Shown piece after piece: positions 15,822-25,963 of a stretch of 48,045 nucleotides of DNA; position 1 is the stretch's first letter, and every line of letters starts with the position of its first letter. The notes beneath the pieces are model-generated. The model worked only from the letters and a program-made list of their open reading frames with translations, searched no databases and had not been told where the DNA came from. The position numbers were made by a program, and so were the translations under genes. Origin of the DNA: Pseudanabaena sp. SR411 (GTDB lineage: Bacteria > Cyanobacteriota > Cyanobacteriia > Pseudanabaenales > Pseudanabaenaceae); the NCBI RefSeq assembly GCF_002251945.1, contig NZ_NDHW01000145.1:1-48045 (forward strand), read 5' to 3'.

Positions 15822-18800
15822 ATCACGGAGCGCACGTTATTTTCTTTAATATATTTTAATAGCGATCGCTCGATCTGTTTGATATTGATAGGCTTACTGA
15901 TGTAGTCATTCATTCCAGCGTTGATACAAGTATTATAGTCTTCTGGTAAAGCGTCGGCTGTCAGCGCCACAATCCAAGGTCGAGTTTCAGAAGATGAGGC
16001 TTGACGAATTATTTTAGTTGCGGTCAGTCCGTCCATGACAGGCATCTGCACATCCATAAATATAAAGTCAAAAGTTAACTTTGATTCTTGATTGCAGAGC
16101 ATCTCCACGCATTCACTACCATTACTAACAATCTCTGCTTGCAAACCCATTTTTTGGAGCATCAGGAGAACTATTTTTTGATTGAGAATATTATCTTCAA
16201 CTATCAATATATTGATGGGGAAATGCTCGAAATTCGGTTTCTTCTGATGGGTTAGCAAATAGCCAAGCTGATTAACTGGTTGCTTAGTCTGACTTGCCTC
16301 AACTATTGGTAAGATGATCGTGAAGTAGAAAGTTGAACCTTGGGAATTGTCGTCAGAATATTCAGTCACCCAATTTGATGGAGCGTTTCCAGCAACTTTA
16401 CCTCTGCTTTCTACCCAGATCGTTCCATCCATTAACTCCACAAGTCGCTTAGAGATCGCTAAACCCAAACCCGTGCCACCAAACTGACGATTGATCGAAG
16501 CATCAGCTTGAGTAAAGGGTTTAAATAGCTTGTCGATGCGATCGCTATCAATGCCGATACCTGTATCAGCGATTGAGAATCTAAATTCGTAGGTATTAGC
16601 TACTATTAACTTATAGCTATAGCCGATAGAAATGTGGCCCTGTTCAGTAAACTTAATCGCATTGCCAACGAGGTTGATCAATATCTGTCGTAGTCTTGCG
16701 CTATCACCTAAGACTGTAGTTGGAGCATTGCTGTCAATATTACATTGCAGATTAATATTTTTGTCAAAAGCCTGTTTGCTTAAGAGTTTACAAACATAAT
16801 TCATCGTGTCTTTAAAGTTAAATTCTTTCTGTTCTAGCTGGAGATTTCCAGATTCAATCTTCGAGAAGTCTAGAATGTCATTAATTACAGTTAACAGCGC
16901 ATCTCCACTATCCAAAATGATCTGTACAAAATTCTTTTGTTCATCTTTTAAAGGTGTAGCAGATAGCAGTTGAGCCATACCAAGAACCCCATTCATGGGG
17001 GTGCGGATTTCATGGCTCATGTTGGCAAGGAATTCACTCTTAGCTTTGCTGGCGGATTCTGCTAGCTCCTTCGCATGGGCTAAGGCAATTTCCGTTTGTT
17101 GATGTTCAGTTAGTTCTAGTTGTAGTTGTTGATAGAGGCTTACTTGTTGGATCGCGATCGCTAGTTGATTGGCGATCGTCTGTGCTAGGACAATTTCATC
17201 ATCCTGCCAAAGATATCCTTTCTGATATTTGCGTAAGCTAAAGCTACCCCATATTTTTTCATTGACAATGATTGGAACCAGTAGCCAAGCCCCAGACTTT
17301 TTTTTCGCTAATTCACTATTAACGGGATCTTCGATTGTATCAGTATCATTAATTTGGACAATCTCTTTTTGTTTAAGTCTTTCTGCAAAAGGATTATTTT
17401 GATCAGGAATTTCTAAACCAATACTATCGAAAACTTCTGAATTATCTCGAAAGCCAGTAATATATTTCCAAACTCTTTGCTCAGCAATATATTGGACTAT
17501 ACCTGCTTGTTTTAAATTTAATAAATTAGCGATCGCATTAGTTGCCGAATTGAAGACGATATTTAAATCAAGGGAGCTACGAATTGTTTGGATAAATTGG
17601 TTAAGCATCTGCTCACGCTGAATACTCTCCTGTAATGATTGTTCAGCAAGTTTGCGTTGGGTAATATCTCGGCAAATATAGAATTGGATCACATCATCAT
17701 CATATTCAACAGAGTTAGCACTAACTTCCACATTGCAAAACGAGCCATCCTTTTTACGATAGCGAGTTTCAAACATAGATTTTTTACCAGTCTGGAATTC
17801 TTGAATGCCCCGCATTAATTCTTCTTTTGACCATCTCACATCAATATCATAAATAGTCAGACTGGCTATTTCTTCCAATGTGCAGCCGATCATTGTCGCG
17901 AAGCTTGAGTTGCATTCAATAATATTCCCAAGACCATCTAAGATTAAAATTCCATCAAAAGAATCATCTAAAAGCATTTTATTGCGAATTAATTCTTTCT
18001 CTAGAGCAATCTCTATCTGTTTGCGATCGCTAGTGTCAATCATGATGCCAATCATGCGAATAGCTTTCCCCGATGAATCGCAAACCTCTTTTGCCTTAGT
18101 CAAAATCCACCGAACATCTCCATCTGGATAAACAATCCGATATTCCATCTCTAAATTTGTGTGATTATTAAGAGACGCTTTAAACGTATCTTCTACCCAA
18201 TCTAGATCATCTGGATGAACGCGATCGCGCCAAGTCGAATAACTTCCTTCTACTTTATTGGGGTCTAGTCCCAACAACTTAAAGTGATTTTCATTCCATG
18301 TAGCTTCACCAGACGCGATGTCAAAATCCCAACAGCCAATGTGATTGAGATCAATTGCTAACCTCCGCTGTTCTTCACTTTTTTGTAAGGCTTCGACCAG
18401 TAGACTTTGAGTGATGGCGATCGCCAGTTTGCTTGATAGTTGTTGCAGCAGATCGATCTCAAAATCAGTCCATTGTCTTGGGCGATCGCATTGATCAACA
18501 ACTAGCAATCCCCATAGCTGATGATCAGACTCAATGATTGGCATAAGTATGTTTGCTTTGACATCGAACTGACGAAAGAAATCCGCATGATCGGTAGGGA
18601 TATTATCTGCATCAATATTATCAATTTTAAAGAAACTATCTCTGTAGTAGTTCTCAAAATATTCATCATGAAAACAAGGCGGATTGATATGTTTGCCAAC
18701 TGACTTAAACGGCTCAGTTACGGTTTCCTGTAAAATATTTCCTGCCCCATCAGCTTCAAGTTGAACTATAAATACGCGATTTACTTGGAGAATTCTTTGA

Positions 18801-20701
18801 ATTTCTGTAACCGTTGTTTTGAGAATTTCTTCTATTTGTAATGACTGACGAATTTTGAGCGTGACTTCTGTAAGGATCTCTGTGCGTTGATATTGAAGTT
18901 TTAAGTTTTCTTCAGTTTGCTTGCGATCGCTGATATCTGAAACAATCCCGTACCAAGCCGTATCTCCATTTTCACGTCGTTCTGGGCGCAAATTAGATCG
19001 TAGCCATTTAATTTTGCCTGACGGGGTAATGATTCTCCATTCATGCTGCAAAATCGATAAATTCTCCATACTAATTCCCACTGCTTCCCACAGATCTGCA
19101 ATATCATCAGAGTGAGTTTGCTCGAAACAGAGATGAGGATCTTGAAGGACTTGTGAAACGCTTAACTCATTGATTTCTTCAAATCCTGAACTTAAATATT
19201 CAAAGTAAGCCGAGCCATCTGCACGCTGCACAAAAATTTGAATTATTCCAGGCGATGATAATGCTATTTTTTGGAATTTCTCCTCACTGGCTTTCAGTGA
19301 AGCTTCAGCACGGCGGCGATCGCTAACATCACGGATAACGACCACAGCAGTATCTTCGTGTAAGGGAACTACGCGCACTTCTTCATAGTGTAGCTCGTCA
19401 TCAACTTCATAGGTCTGTTCAATAGTTTGCATTTCTCCAGTAGAAATGGCTTGTTGAATTGCTTGAAGTTGATTGGTGGCAATTTCTGATTCTGGTGATA
19501 AGACTTCTTGAATATTTTTGCCAATAGGATCAATATCAGCAGGGATCAGGTCATGAAAAGTTTGAGGGTGTTTTGATTCTAGATAAACGCCATCTACTGT
19601 CACCAAGTTGAGCATGTCTGGAATCGCATTGATAATCGAACTCAACTTATGTTTACTATCTTGAAGTTCAGAGGTTCGTTTTTGAACTTGCTGCTCTAGA
19701 GAATTATTAAGATTCTGGAGGTTTTGATGGATTTCCGCCTGTTGAATGGCGATCGCTAATTGTACAGATACTTGCTGAAGTAATTGGATTTCTCCTTCTT
19801 CCCAATGACGATTTGCTGAACATTGATGAACAATTAGCAATCCCCAGAGAATTGGTTTATTAGAAGTTGGGTGATTACTCAGAGCCTGAGTTAATACAAC
19901 TGGTACAATCACATTAGCCCGAACTTGAAACCCCTCCAACATCTGCACATGGCATTCTGCAAGATTAGCTCTTTGTATATCAGGATTGGCAAAAATCTGA
20001 CCATCTAAATATGCATTCACCTGTTCTTCGGAAGGATGTACGCAACTAGTTTCAGAGACAAAGTTTAAACAAGACTGCCAAGGTGGAACTACTGACTCAG
20101 CAATAATTCGCCGCTCCATATTTTCATAAAATTTATAAATAATTGTGCGATCGACTTTGAGAAAATTGCTGACCTCTTGCACTACCGTCTGACAAATCTC
20201 TTCTAACTTGAGAAATTGCCGAATATTTAAGGCTATTTGTGAGACTAAGGTTTCTCGTCTGTGAGATTGCTCTAGTTGCTTAATTAAAGTCAACCGTTCT
20301 AGTAAACTCCGAATACTCTGTTGCAAAGAAAATTCGTTAATATCATTCTTAACTAGATAGTCATAGGCTCCCAGCCGCATTGCGCTTACCGCATTCCTTG
20401 CATCTTCATTCCCAGTCAAAATGATTACTGGTAGTTTGAGATCAAACACCTGCTCATTAGTATTGCCTCGAATATGCTCTCGAATACTTTCTAACAAGAC
20501 TAGTCCGTTGCCATCAGTCAGATTTAAGTCAACTAATGTAATATCAGGGTTTTGCGATCGCCATAGCTCTAATCCTTGATTAATGGTTTCAGCTTCTAAA
20601 ATACGATAGTTATTGTTAAGATCACATTCGATATAGTGACGAAACAGTAAGCGATCGCTTTCAAAATCATCCACAATCAGAATAGTTTTAGCATTAGGCA
20701 T
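15818..20701 (-). CDS. Hybrid histidine kinase with REC, GAF/PAS array and cyanobacteriochrome-like GAF
   Basis: This 1627-residue protein has, in approximate order: receiver (6-125, Asp58), GAF1 (160-320), coiled coil, PAS (355-470), PAS (475-600), GAF2 (620-770), PAS (785-905), PAS (910-1035), GAF3 (1055-1195), HisKA (His1230 in [13 protein letters not shown]), HATPase ([30 protein letters not shown]) and a C-terminal receiver (Asp1550 in [11 protein letters not shown]). No membrane segment is seen, so it is probably cytoplasmic. GAF1 has [20 protein letters not shown], with Cys250-His251 at the canonical bilin-attachment place of cyanobacteriochromes, and a second cysteine (Cys220) near the DXCF position. 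GAF2 resembles it but has HADFF in place of the Cys-His. Light sensing is an inference. An output regulator is not adjacent. Confidence 0.93.
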   Translation of the reverse strand: MPNAKTILIVDDFESDRLLFRHYIECDLNNNYRILEAETINQGLELWRSQNPDITLVDLNLTDGNGLVLLESIREHIRGNTNEQVFDLKLPVIILTGNEDARNAVSAMRLGAYDYLVKNDINEFSLQQSIRSLLERLTLIKQLEQSHRRETLVSQIALNIRQFLKLEEICQTVVQEVSNFLKVDRTIIYKFYENMERRIIAESVVPPWQSCLNFVSETSCVHPSEEQVNAYLDGQIFANPDIQRANLAECHVQMLEGFQVRANVIVPVVLTQALSNHPTSNKPILWGLLIVHQCSANRHWEEGEIQLLQQVSVQLAIAIQQAEIHQNLQNLNNSLEQQVQKRTSELQDSKHKLSSIINAIPDMLNLVTVDGVYLESKHPQTFHDLIPADIDPIGKNIQEVLSPESEIATNQLQAIQQAISTGEMQTIEQTYEVDDELHYEEVRVVPLHEDTAVVVIRDVSDRRRAEASLKASEEKFQKIALSSPGIIQIFVQRADGSAYFEYLSSGFEEINELSVSQVLQDPHLCFEQTHSDDIADLWEAVGISMENLSILQHEWRIITPSGKIKWLRSNLRPERRENGDTAWYGIVSDISDRKQTEENLKLQYQRTEILTEVTLKIRQSLQIEEILKTTVTEIQRILQVNRVFIVQLEADGAGNILQETVTEPFKSVGKHINPPCFHDEYFENYYRDSFFKIDNIDADNIPTDHADFFRQFDVKANILMPIIESDHQLWGLLVVDQCDRPRQWTDFEIDLLQQLSSKLAIAITQSLLVEALQKSEEQRRLAIDLNHIGCWDFDIASGEATWNENHFKLLGLDPNKVEGSYSTWRDRVHPDDLDWVEDTFKASLNNHTNLEMEYRIVYPDGDVRWILTKAKEVCDSSGKAIRMIGIMIDTSDRKQIEIALEKELIRNKMLLDDSFDGILILDGLGNIIECNSSFATMIGCTLEEIASLTIYDIDVRWSKEELMRGIQEFQTGKKSMFETRYRKKDGSFCNVEVSANSVEYDDDVIQFYICRDITQRKLAEQSLQESIQREQMLNQFIQTIRSSLDLNIVFNSATNAIANLLNLKQAGIVQYIAEQRVWKYITGFRDNSEVFDSIGLEIPDQNNPFAERLKQKEIVQINDTDTIEDPVNSELAKKKSGAWLLVPIIVNEKIWGSFSLRKYQKGYLWQDDEIVLAQTIANQLAIAIQQVSLYQQLQLELTEHQQTEIALAHAKELAESASKAKSEFLANMSHEIRTPMNGVLGMAQLLSATPLKDEQKNFVQIILDSGDALLTVINDILDFSKIESGNLQLEQKEFNFKDTMNYVCKLLSKQAFDKNINLQCNIDSNAPTTVLGDSARLRQILINLVGNAIKFTEQGHISIGYSYKLIVANTYEFRFSIADTGIGIDSDRIDKLFKPFTQADASINRQFGGTGLGLAISKRLVELMDGTIWVESRGKVAGNAPSNWVTEYSDDNSQGSTFYFTIILPIVEASQTKQPVNQLGYLLTHQKKPNFEHFPINILIVEDNILNQKIVLLMLQKMGLQAEIVSNGSECVEMLCNQESKLTFDFIFMDVQMPVMDGLTATKIIRQASSSETRPWIVALTADALPEDYNTCINAGMNDYISKPINIKQIERSLLKYIKENNVRSVI

Positions 20702-20771
20702 GGCTTGATCAAAACTAACTTTATATAAAACTTTGGTACTGAGTTTTTAACGCAGATTTTTTAATCCAGAT

Positions 20772-21281
20772 TTAGCGCGGCTTTACTGTATAGTCGTCAA
20801 GAATTTCTCTTCCTCGCCGAGTGAGGGTTTCAGAGCCTTCTAGCATTAGTAAATATTGACCCCGTTCCAAGCAACTACGACAGGAAATCGACAGGCTGCT
20901 TTTAAAAAACCAGCCATATAAAGTACCTATTACCCCTCCAATGACAATACCAATTAGTCCAGACGTTGAGGCAATTGTTAATAAAGCTTGATACCAGTCA
21001 AGATTAGGTAGCTTAATGCTGAAGATCAGATACAAGATCATGCCCATTACCGTACTAATTAAGCCTAACCAAAACATTCCCCGTTTGGCATACCGCCATG
21101 TCGTGTGGGTAGGATTAAATAAACCCACACTATCAGGGCTGCTATAACCTTTGCCGACTAGGGCGAGATGCTCTGGCGAGATGCCATGACATTGAAGCAA
21201 GCGATAGGCTTCAAAAGCTGAAGATTCGTCAGGTAAGACTGCAATCATCAGTCGAGAATGTTTTGAGCGTGTGTGATTCAC
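20772..21281 (-). CDS. Hypothetical protein with two membrane helices
   Basis: I do not recognise a named family for this 169-residue protein. An N-terminal soluble segment (MIAVLPDESSAFEAYRLLQ) followed by LALVGKGY resembles the small alpha/beta domain of stress-type proteins that sense or bind at the membrane. Two hydrophobic helices follow, at about 68-90 (MFWLGLISTVMGMILYLIF) and 98-122 (Gly-rich, GLIGIVIGGVIGTLYGW). The C-terminal segment has a Cys pair (CRSC) and LEGSETLTRRGREIL. The annotated start is a GTG at 21281; an ATG at 21248 is possible. It lies 70 bp upstream of the hybrid kinase on the same strand, so co-transcription is possible. Confidence 0.72.
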   Translation of the reverse strand: MNHTRSKHSRLMIAVLPDESSAFEAYRLLQCHGISPEHLALVGKGYSSPDSVGLFNPTHTTWRYAKRGMFWLGLISTVMGMILYLIFSIKLPNLDWYQALLTIASTSGLIGIVIGGVIGTLYGWFFKSSLSISCRSCLERGQYLLMLEGSETLTRRGREILDDYTVKPR

Positions 21282-21417
21282 AAGTGATGCCTGCTATCCA
21301 CTGAATGGTTGAGACTGGATATAGATCAGGATATAGAAATATATCTCCCTAGATTCTACAAAATTTCAGACGATTAAACCTATTTCTTAAAGTTAAATAC
21401 ATTAATTCTCGTTATAA

Positions 21418-21472
21418 AAACCGATTTTTTTGATACAAGTGCCTTTAGGGCTTGTATCAAAAAAATCGGTTT
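21418..21472. terminator. 22-bp perfect inverted repeat
   Basis: Arms 21418-21439 and 21451-21472 (AAACCGATTTTTTTGATACA...) are complementary around an 11-nt loop. It lies just after the Hsp70-like gene on the minus strand, where it probably terminates transcription; the run of T/A in the stem supports this. Confidence 0.75.
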
Positions 21473-21490
21473 CCTAATAATTATGAATGT

Positions 21491-23125
21491 TCATTCTAAT
21501 TTGGCGATCGCCTGTTGATCGATCAGCACTTTATCGGTGAGTAAATCCCTAACCGTAGCAATTAAAACGCGCCGATCATCGATTTCAAAATTAACGGTAA
21601 TGCGATCGCTTCCTAACTGTCCTAAAGGCTCGAGTCGCGCTATGCACACTTGATCGATATCTGATTTTTTACTATTTGCGGCGAGCGATCGAAAATCCGA
21701 TTGTTTTAGCAATTGACTGCTGGTCATACGTCCAGAGTTGTCATAGGTAACTTCAGCTTGAGAGATATCCGCTACTTCACCAATATCCAGCCAGATTTCA
21801 GTTTGTCCTGCGATCGCTGCTTGCAAAATTAATGGCTCAGCACGTTGGCAAGGATATTTTGTCCCTTTCTCAAATAATGTATAGAAAGAATATTGATGCA
21901 GATAAGGTTCCCAAAGTCGAATTGCATAGCTATGACGTAAATGATCTTCGATCTTGATCGCTTGTCCTAGGGATAAGGCTCCATGAGCAACGGCTTCAAA
22001 GGGTTTGCCAAATTTGACTTTGGATTTGCCGAAATAGGAAATAATCAATTGCTGCACCGCAACAATCTGACAACTACCTCCCACTAACAGAATTTGCTCG
22101 ATCGCGGCTTTACTAATTCCCCGATTTAGCCCAATAGTTAGCACTTCATCAATAGCTTCGCGCAATTGCTCAAGCATCTGGTTCTGCTCTAGGATTTCCA
22201 TTAGTTCGTTTTGATTCAGCCTAAGTTCATGGACAACCTCGTTCTGATCAATCCAAACTTCCCTCACTTCCTGAACAAGTGACAACTTGATTTTGATTTG
22301 TTCCGCTATTTCTAAAATCTTTTGCCAGTAATGTTCCTCAATCTGCGATCGCTTTGTTCCTAATTGGCGCAAAAAATGCTCAGCAATCCAGCGATCAATG
22401 TCAAGCCCACCAATATATGCGTCAGATTTGGCGATCGCTTCAGCCTTGAAAACTTGGTTCTGAAATTTACTGTTATTGGCGATCGGTGCAGTTCTGACTA
22501 AGCTCAAATCCAATGTGCCACCACCAAAATCAATCACCAAGACCAGCGCATTGGGTCGAGTAATCGCATAGCCCAAAGCTGCCGCCGTAGATTCATCAAT
22601 AATTTGGAAGTTAGGAACTTTTAGTTTTTCGGCAAAGTTACCAAACCAATTGAGATAGCTCTCAAATGCACCAACGGGAACTGTAAAAATCACTTGGGCA
22701 GGTTGAATCCCTTGCAGTGCGAGACGCTGCCAGAGTTCTGTCAAGAAGATTTCGGCGATCGCCTCGGCATCATAAAGCTTGCCATCAATCTCACGGGCTG
22801 GAGATCGAAAACTAGCGACAATATCCCGCTTAAAACCTTGAAATAATCGTTTTGCTTGCTGATTTGATTGATGATTTGACTGGTTTTCTAATTGATACTG
22901 CGATCTCGCCTGTTCTCCAAATAGAAATTTATGATCGTCCGTATCAGAATCAATTACATAAACTAAACTTGGCACTAGCCAAGCCTGACCTTCAGCAGTT
23001 GCAAAACCATGGGAGATTTCCTCAAAGTAACAAGTTTGGGGAGATCCAAGCTCGCGATCTCCTTCAGTTACAAGTATGGCGATCGCAGTATTACTAGTTC
23101 CAAAATCAATGGCAATAACAGTCAT
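21491..23125 (-). CDS. Hsp70/DnaK-like ATPase
   Basis: This 544-residue protein has the actin-like ATPase core of Hsp70: phosphate-1 IDFGTSNTAIAI at 5-16, connect-1 and phosphate-2 region VLVIDFGGGTLDLSLV near 190-205, and adenosine motif ILLVGGSCQI near 345-355. The C-terminal part (about 400-544) is shorter and divergent compared with the DnaK substrate-binding domain and lid. It is therefore one of the cyanobacterial Hsp70-family paralogues rather than DnaK itself. DnaJ/GrpE partners are not adjacent. Function is probably ATP-dependent protein remodelling; the client is unknown. The ATG start gives the family N-terminus immediately. Confidence 0.9.
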   Translation of the reverse strand: MTVIAIDFGTSNTAIAILVTEGDRELGSPQTCYFEEISHGFATAEGQAWLVPSLVYVIDSDTDDHKFLFGEQARSQYQLENQSNHQSNQQAKRLFQGFKRDIVASFRSPAREIDGKLYDAEAIAEIFLTELWQRLALQGIQPAQVIFTVPVGAFESYLNWFGNFAEKLKVPNFQIIDESTAAALGYAITRPNALVLVIDFGGGTLDLSLVRTAPIANNSKFQNQVFKAEAIAKSDAYIGGLDIDRWIAEHFLRQLGTKRSQIEEHYWQKILEIAEQIKIKLSLVQEVREVWIDQNEVVHELRLNQNELMEILEQNQMLEQLREAIDEVLTIGLNRGISKAAIEQILLVGGSCQIVAVQQLIISYFGKSKVKFGKPFEAVAHGALSLGQAIKIEDHLRHSYAIRLWEPYLHQYSFYTLFEKGTKYPCQRAEPLILQAAIAGQTEIWLDIGEVADISQAEVTYDNSGRMTSSQLLKQSDFRSLAANSKKSDIDQVCIARLEPLGQLGSDRITVNFEIDDRRVLIATVRDLLTDKVLIDQQAIAKLE

Positions 23126-23195
23126 GTTTTGCTTGAGCTAAAGTAGAGATAAACGGCTCTATGTTGTGTTCTAAAATTTCAAGGAGCATAAACCA

Positions 23196-23603
23196 ATGAA
23201 AGTAATCATGACAGCGATCGCCACACTTGGGGCGATGACGACATTTGTGGGATCGGCATTTGCTGATGTCTCTATTAGCATTAGATTTGGATCGAGTCCA
23301 TCAGTCAATACCTATCGAACTTACGATTCTTATCGAACTTACGATTCTTATCGTTCTAATGTCCGTCAGCCCGTCTACCACAATCCCTACAACCAAAATT
23401 ATTACAATCGCGGCTACTATAGGCACAATACTAACTCTAGAGTGATTGTGCGTGAGTTAGTCCCCAACTATGGCAGTTCTTGGAACTATCCGACTGCACC
23501 GAGAAACTATCCTAGTAGTACTCAATCAGTCTACAACCCATATAACGTTGACCTTAACGGCAGTCGCTATATCATCGAGAAACGTTATATCCGCGTTCGC
23601 TAA
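23196..23603 (+). CDS. Secreted Tyr/Arg/Asn-rich small protein
   Basis: This 135-residue protein has a clear N-terminal signal peptide (MTAIATLGAMTTFVGSAFA, cleavage after the AFA) and a mature part rich in Tyr, Asn, Arg and Ser. It contains a tandem 18-bp duplication (23313-23330 and 23331-23348) encoding repeated YRTYDS. I recognise no enzyme domain. The start ATG follows an AAGGAG ribosome-binding site. It is divergent from the Hsp70-like gene, sharing a short promoter region (23126-23195). It is probably a periplasmic or surface protein of unknown role. A bidirectional hairpin separates it from the convergent cyclophilin gene. Confidence 0.78.
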   Translation: MKVIMTAIATLGAMTTFVGSAFADVSISIRFGSSPSVNTYRTYDSYRTYDSYRSNVRQPVYHNPYNQNYYNRGYYRHNTNSRVIVRELVPNYGSSWNYPTAPRNYPSSTQSVYNPYNVDLNGSRYIIEKRYIRVR

Positions 23604-23618
23604 AAGTTTTGCTTAGGA

Positions 23619-23677
23619 TATAAAACCCAAATAAAAAAGGCGGCGCGAAGCGCCGCCTTTTTTATTTGGGTTTTATA
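23619..23677. terminator. 28-bp perfect inverted repeat between convergent genes
   Basis: Arms 23619-23646 and 23650-23677 pair perfectly around GAA, containing AAACCCAAATA and GGCGGCGC. It shares the ATAAAACCCAAATA edge and the GGCGGCGC core with the elements at 6051-6168 and 29674-29790. It overlaps the stop of the cyclophilin gene and should act as a bidirectional terminator. Confidence 0.85.
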
Positions 23678-24431
23678 CAGGTTGTTTGAGATTTTCTTCG
23701 CCTTGGGTAATCGTGATCGATTCGATGCGATCGCCCATTTGAATTTTTTCGACTAGATCCATTCCCTCAGTTACATAGCCAAATACAGCATAGGAACCAT
23801 CAAGAAAGTAGATATCGTCAAGGGCAAGATAAAACTGACAGGATGCAGAGTTAGGAAACTGCGATCGCGCCATAGCGATCGCTCCTTTTTTATGCTGTAG
23901 CTTAGGCTTTTGAGTTGGTGGTAAAATTTCGCCGTAGACAGGTTTCTTTGCCCCATCGGGCAGAATTTCGAGAGGGATATAACGGGGTTGTGATGTCACG
24001 GGATCGGTGAAATTACCAGTACCATTACCAAGGGGATCGCCTCCCTGAGCCACAAAGGGCGTTGGCTCCTTTACCACCCGATGAAAGGTTAAACCGTTAT
24101 ACAGTCCACGTTTGACCAAATCGGCAAAATTCCCTGCGGTAACAGGGGCATTTTCACCATCAAGCTCAATCTTCACCGTGCCAGATTTTAGTTTTAATTC
24201 CACCGTGGCTGTACCTTTGAGCTGCACAAATTTGGCAAGCGCGGCTTCGAGAGCGTTCTCAGGACTGGCACTGGGTTTAGGTGATGCTGGGGCAGTAGCC
24301 GCTGTAGGCGGTTTGCTGCTAGCAGTAGCTGATGCTGTGGGTGAAGCACTTGCGGAGACGCTACCGCCATTGCTGCAACTTGTGAGTAAAACACTCACCG
24401 CTAAAAAACAACTAAGAATCCAACGCAACAT
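23673..24431 (-). CDS. Cyclophilin-type peptidyl-prolyl isomerase, lipoprotein
   Basis: This 252-residue protein has a lipoprotein signal peptide (lipobox LLTSC, Cys19) and a long Ala/Ser/Pro/Thr linker (20-60). A cyclophilin domain follows (about 75-250) with the hallmarks VTAGNFADLVKRGLYNGLTFHRVVKEPTPFVAQGGDPLGNG and YAVFGYVTEGMDLVEKI. The catalytic Arg in FHRV and the QGGD block are present. SASCQFYLALDD resembles the usual S-QFFI. It should catalyse cis-trans proline isomerisation on the periplasmic or lumenal side of a membrane, possibly helping fold exported or thylakoid proteins. It lies upstream of and in the same direction as ycf4, separated from it by a repeat. Confidence 0.93.
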   Translation of the reverse strand: MLRWILSCFLAVSVLLTSCSNGGSVSASASPTASATASSKPPTAATAPASPKPSASPENALEAALAKFVQLKGTATVELKLKSGTVKIELDGENAPVTAGNFADLVKRGLYNGLTFHRVVKEPTPFVAQGGDPLGNGTGNFTDPVTSQPRYIPLEILPDGAKKPVYGEILPPTQKPKLQHKKGAIAMARSQFPNSASCQFYLALDDIYFLDGSYAVFGYVTEGMDLVEKIQMGDRIESITITQGEENLKQPV

Positions 24432-24462
24432 GTTTAACTCTTGATAACTTGTACAAATTGTA

Positions 24463-24561
24463 TACAGCGCTTTGTGCTCAAATCCAAACCAAGAAATTTT
24501 TTGAAAGTGTTGCTTAGCAACACTTTCAAAAAATTTCTTTTGGTTCGTGTGAAGCGCTGTA
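24463..24561. repeat. Nested palindromic element between cyclophilin and ycf4
   Basis: The inner hairpin (24491-24513 with 24517-24539, loop TTA) is a GAAAGYGTTG family member. The outer arms TACAGCGCTT (24463-24472) and AAGCGCTGTA (24552-24561) also pair, with AATCCAAACC and TTGGTTCG between. It is the most complete copy of this family in the window. The copies at 9673-9748 and 32085-32165 share the left flank. Confidence 0.8.
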
Positions 24562-24568
24562 TTTCTAG

Positions 24569-25126
24569 TTATAGCCCTTCCAATGGCACTTCCAAAAATT
24601 TGGCGATTTCGGCAGCCCGATCTTCGAGTTCGGTTAAACCAATTGGTTGACCAACCTCCGATAGAGGTAGATCACCTTTACCCTTTACTCGCAAATATAA
24701 GGCTCTCTTAGGATTTAGCCCATTGCGAATTTCCACACGAACTGCTTGGACATCAGCAATCTTATAAATCAATTCAATATTGTTGCTCTTATTACGACCA
24801 CGGCGAAAAAGGGTTACCTTGCCAATATTGCGATCGAACTCGTTGTAGCCGCTACCGTAATCGATCGCCATCACATATAGCAGATATAGCTCTAGCAAAG
24901 TACCAGCTACTCCATAAAAGGAAAGCGCCAAACCTTGAGGCACAAATTCTAGTTGGAGGGGATCAGCAAATGGTAGCAAATTAATCTTTAAGAAGCTGGA
25001 TATTCCTGCTAACAAAAAGCCCGACGCACCTATGGCAACAATAACCGCAAAGCCATAGTTACTAAAGCGCCGTGACCCGACAATGTCATATCGCAGAACA
25101 TTGGATTGAGATTTTGTAGTGACCAT
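24569..25126 (-). CDS. ycf4: Photosystem I assembly protein Ycf4
   Basis: Ycf4 is a thylakoid membrane scaffold for photosystem I assembly. The 185-residue length is typical. After a polar N-terminus with YDIVGSRRFSNY (about 14-25) come two membrane helices (about 25-47 and 62-88, with the intervening region carrying FVPQGLALSFYGVAG), then a stromal domain with YGSGYNEFDR, LFRRGRNK and the conserved RALYLRVKGKGDLPL. The family C-terminal segment ends in LTELEDRAAEIAKFLEVPLEGL. The ATG start gives a normal N-terminus. This is strong evidence for an oxygenic phototroph. Confidence 0.97.
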   Translation of the reverse strand: MVTTKSQSNVLRYDIVGSRRFSNYGFAVIVAIGASGFLLAGISSFLKINLLPFADPLQLEFVPQGLALSFYGVAGTLLELYLLYVMAIDYGSGYNEFDRNIGKVTLFRRGRNKSNNIELIYKIADVQAVRVEIRNGLNPKRALYLRVKGKGDLPLSEVGQPIGLTELEDRAAEIAKFLEVPLEGL

Positions 25127-25342
25127 CGGTTGAAATAATATGGAAAAATTACTGTGTAAAGGAACAGTATATAGCGGCTTGCAGTCTCATAGTATGTATA
25201 AACTACAGGCTGATTATGATTGCGATCAGTTATGCCCCAAAAGATTTGCTAAGAAATGATGCGTAGAGTATCTTGGTTAGACAAGCGACTTCAGACTAAT
25301 TTCTATCCGTTACTTACCGTCAACTATCTCTCAAAATTAATC

Positions 25343-25903
25343 GTGAAAAAATCACTCAACTATTCCCTAAAGCAAAGTATCCTCGGCGCGATCGCTGTTA
25401 GTTGTGTCGTGGTCATGTCAGCTTGTCAGCAACCACCAGCAGAAACTACAGCAACCGCCTCTCCTACTCCCACCGCAACCGCCTCTCCTACTCCCACCGC
25501 ATCAGTATCTCCATCTACACAACCTACTGAAACCACTCCAGAGAAAAGTCCCACTAGCACCGCTAGTCTTGAAAAAGTTGCAGGTGAATATACAGTTGTT
25601 TTAGATCCTAAAGTTTTAGCGGATGCTGAAAAAGAAGGTGTTAAGTCAGTTACAGGTAAATGGACAATTAAACCTGAAGGTACTTTTGAAGCGACTTTGA
25701 AAGCCGTCTCTACTAAGGATGAAGTCCAAGAAATCAAGACTGCTGGCAAAATTACCATCGAAGATGGCAAGGTTGTCTCTCAAGTTGAATCAGTTAATGG
25801 GGAAAAACCACCTCAAGCTCCTCCTAAGCAGCCTTATACTTTGTCCGCAGATGGCAAAGAATTGCAAGCTGATGGTCAGCCAGTGAAATTGGTTAAACAA
25901 TAA
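25343..25903 (+). CDS. Hypothetical lipoprotein with a Thr/Pro repeat linker
   Basis: The GTG at 25343 gives a 186-residue protein with a classic lipoprotein signal peptide (KKS at the start, hydrophobic 12-26, lipobox MSAC with Cys28). An upstream ATG frame from 25256 would place 29 residues before it and is unlikely. The linker (30-75) is built from a 24-bp unit duplicated in tandem (25451-25474 and 25475-25498) that encodes ATASPTPT. The C-terminal domain (about 85-186) contains alternating strands (GEYTVVLDPKVLADAEKEGV, GKWTIKPEGTFEATLKA) and resembles lipocalin-like or secreted beta-domain proteins, but I do not recognise a family. Likely location: periplasmic face of the membrane. Confidence 0.75.
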   Translation: MKKSLNYSLKQSILGAIAVSCVVVMSACQQPPAETTATASPTPTATASPTPTASVSPSTQPTETTPEKSPTSTASLEKVAGEYTVVLDPKVLADAEKEGVKSVTGKWTIKPEGTFEATLKAVSTKDEVQEIKTAGKITIEDGKVVSQVESVNGEKPPQAPPKQPYTLSADGKELQADGQPVKLVKQ

Positions 25904-25915
25904 AGACCTCAACTT

Positions 25916-25944
25916 TCAATAGCGCGGCGATGCTGCGCTATTGA
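25916..25944. terminator. 10-bp hairpin
   Basis: TCAATAGCGC (25916-25925) pairs with GCGCTATTGA (25935-25944). It sits 13 bp after the lipoprotein stop. A terminator role is plausible. Confidence 0.6.
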
Positions 25945-25963
25945 GAGCTATGGCTAAGCCCTT

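Noticed and set aside
24112-24444. A 110-codon plus-strand frame opposite the cyclophilin linker
   Set aside because: It is the complement of the Ala/Pro/Ser-rich lipoprotein linker; low complexity explains the open frame.
25451-25498. Tandem 24-bp repeat as a regulatory array
   Set aside because: It is in frame inside the lipoprotein linker and encodes a Thr/Pro repeat, so a coding explanation is enough.
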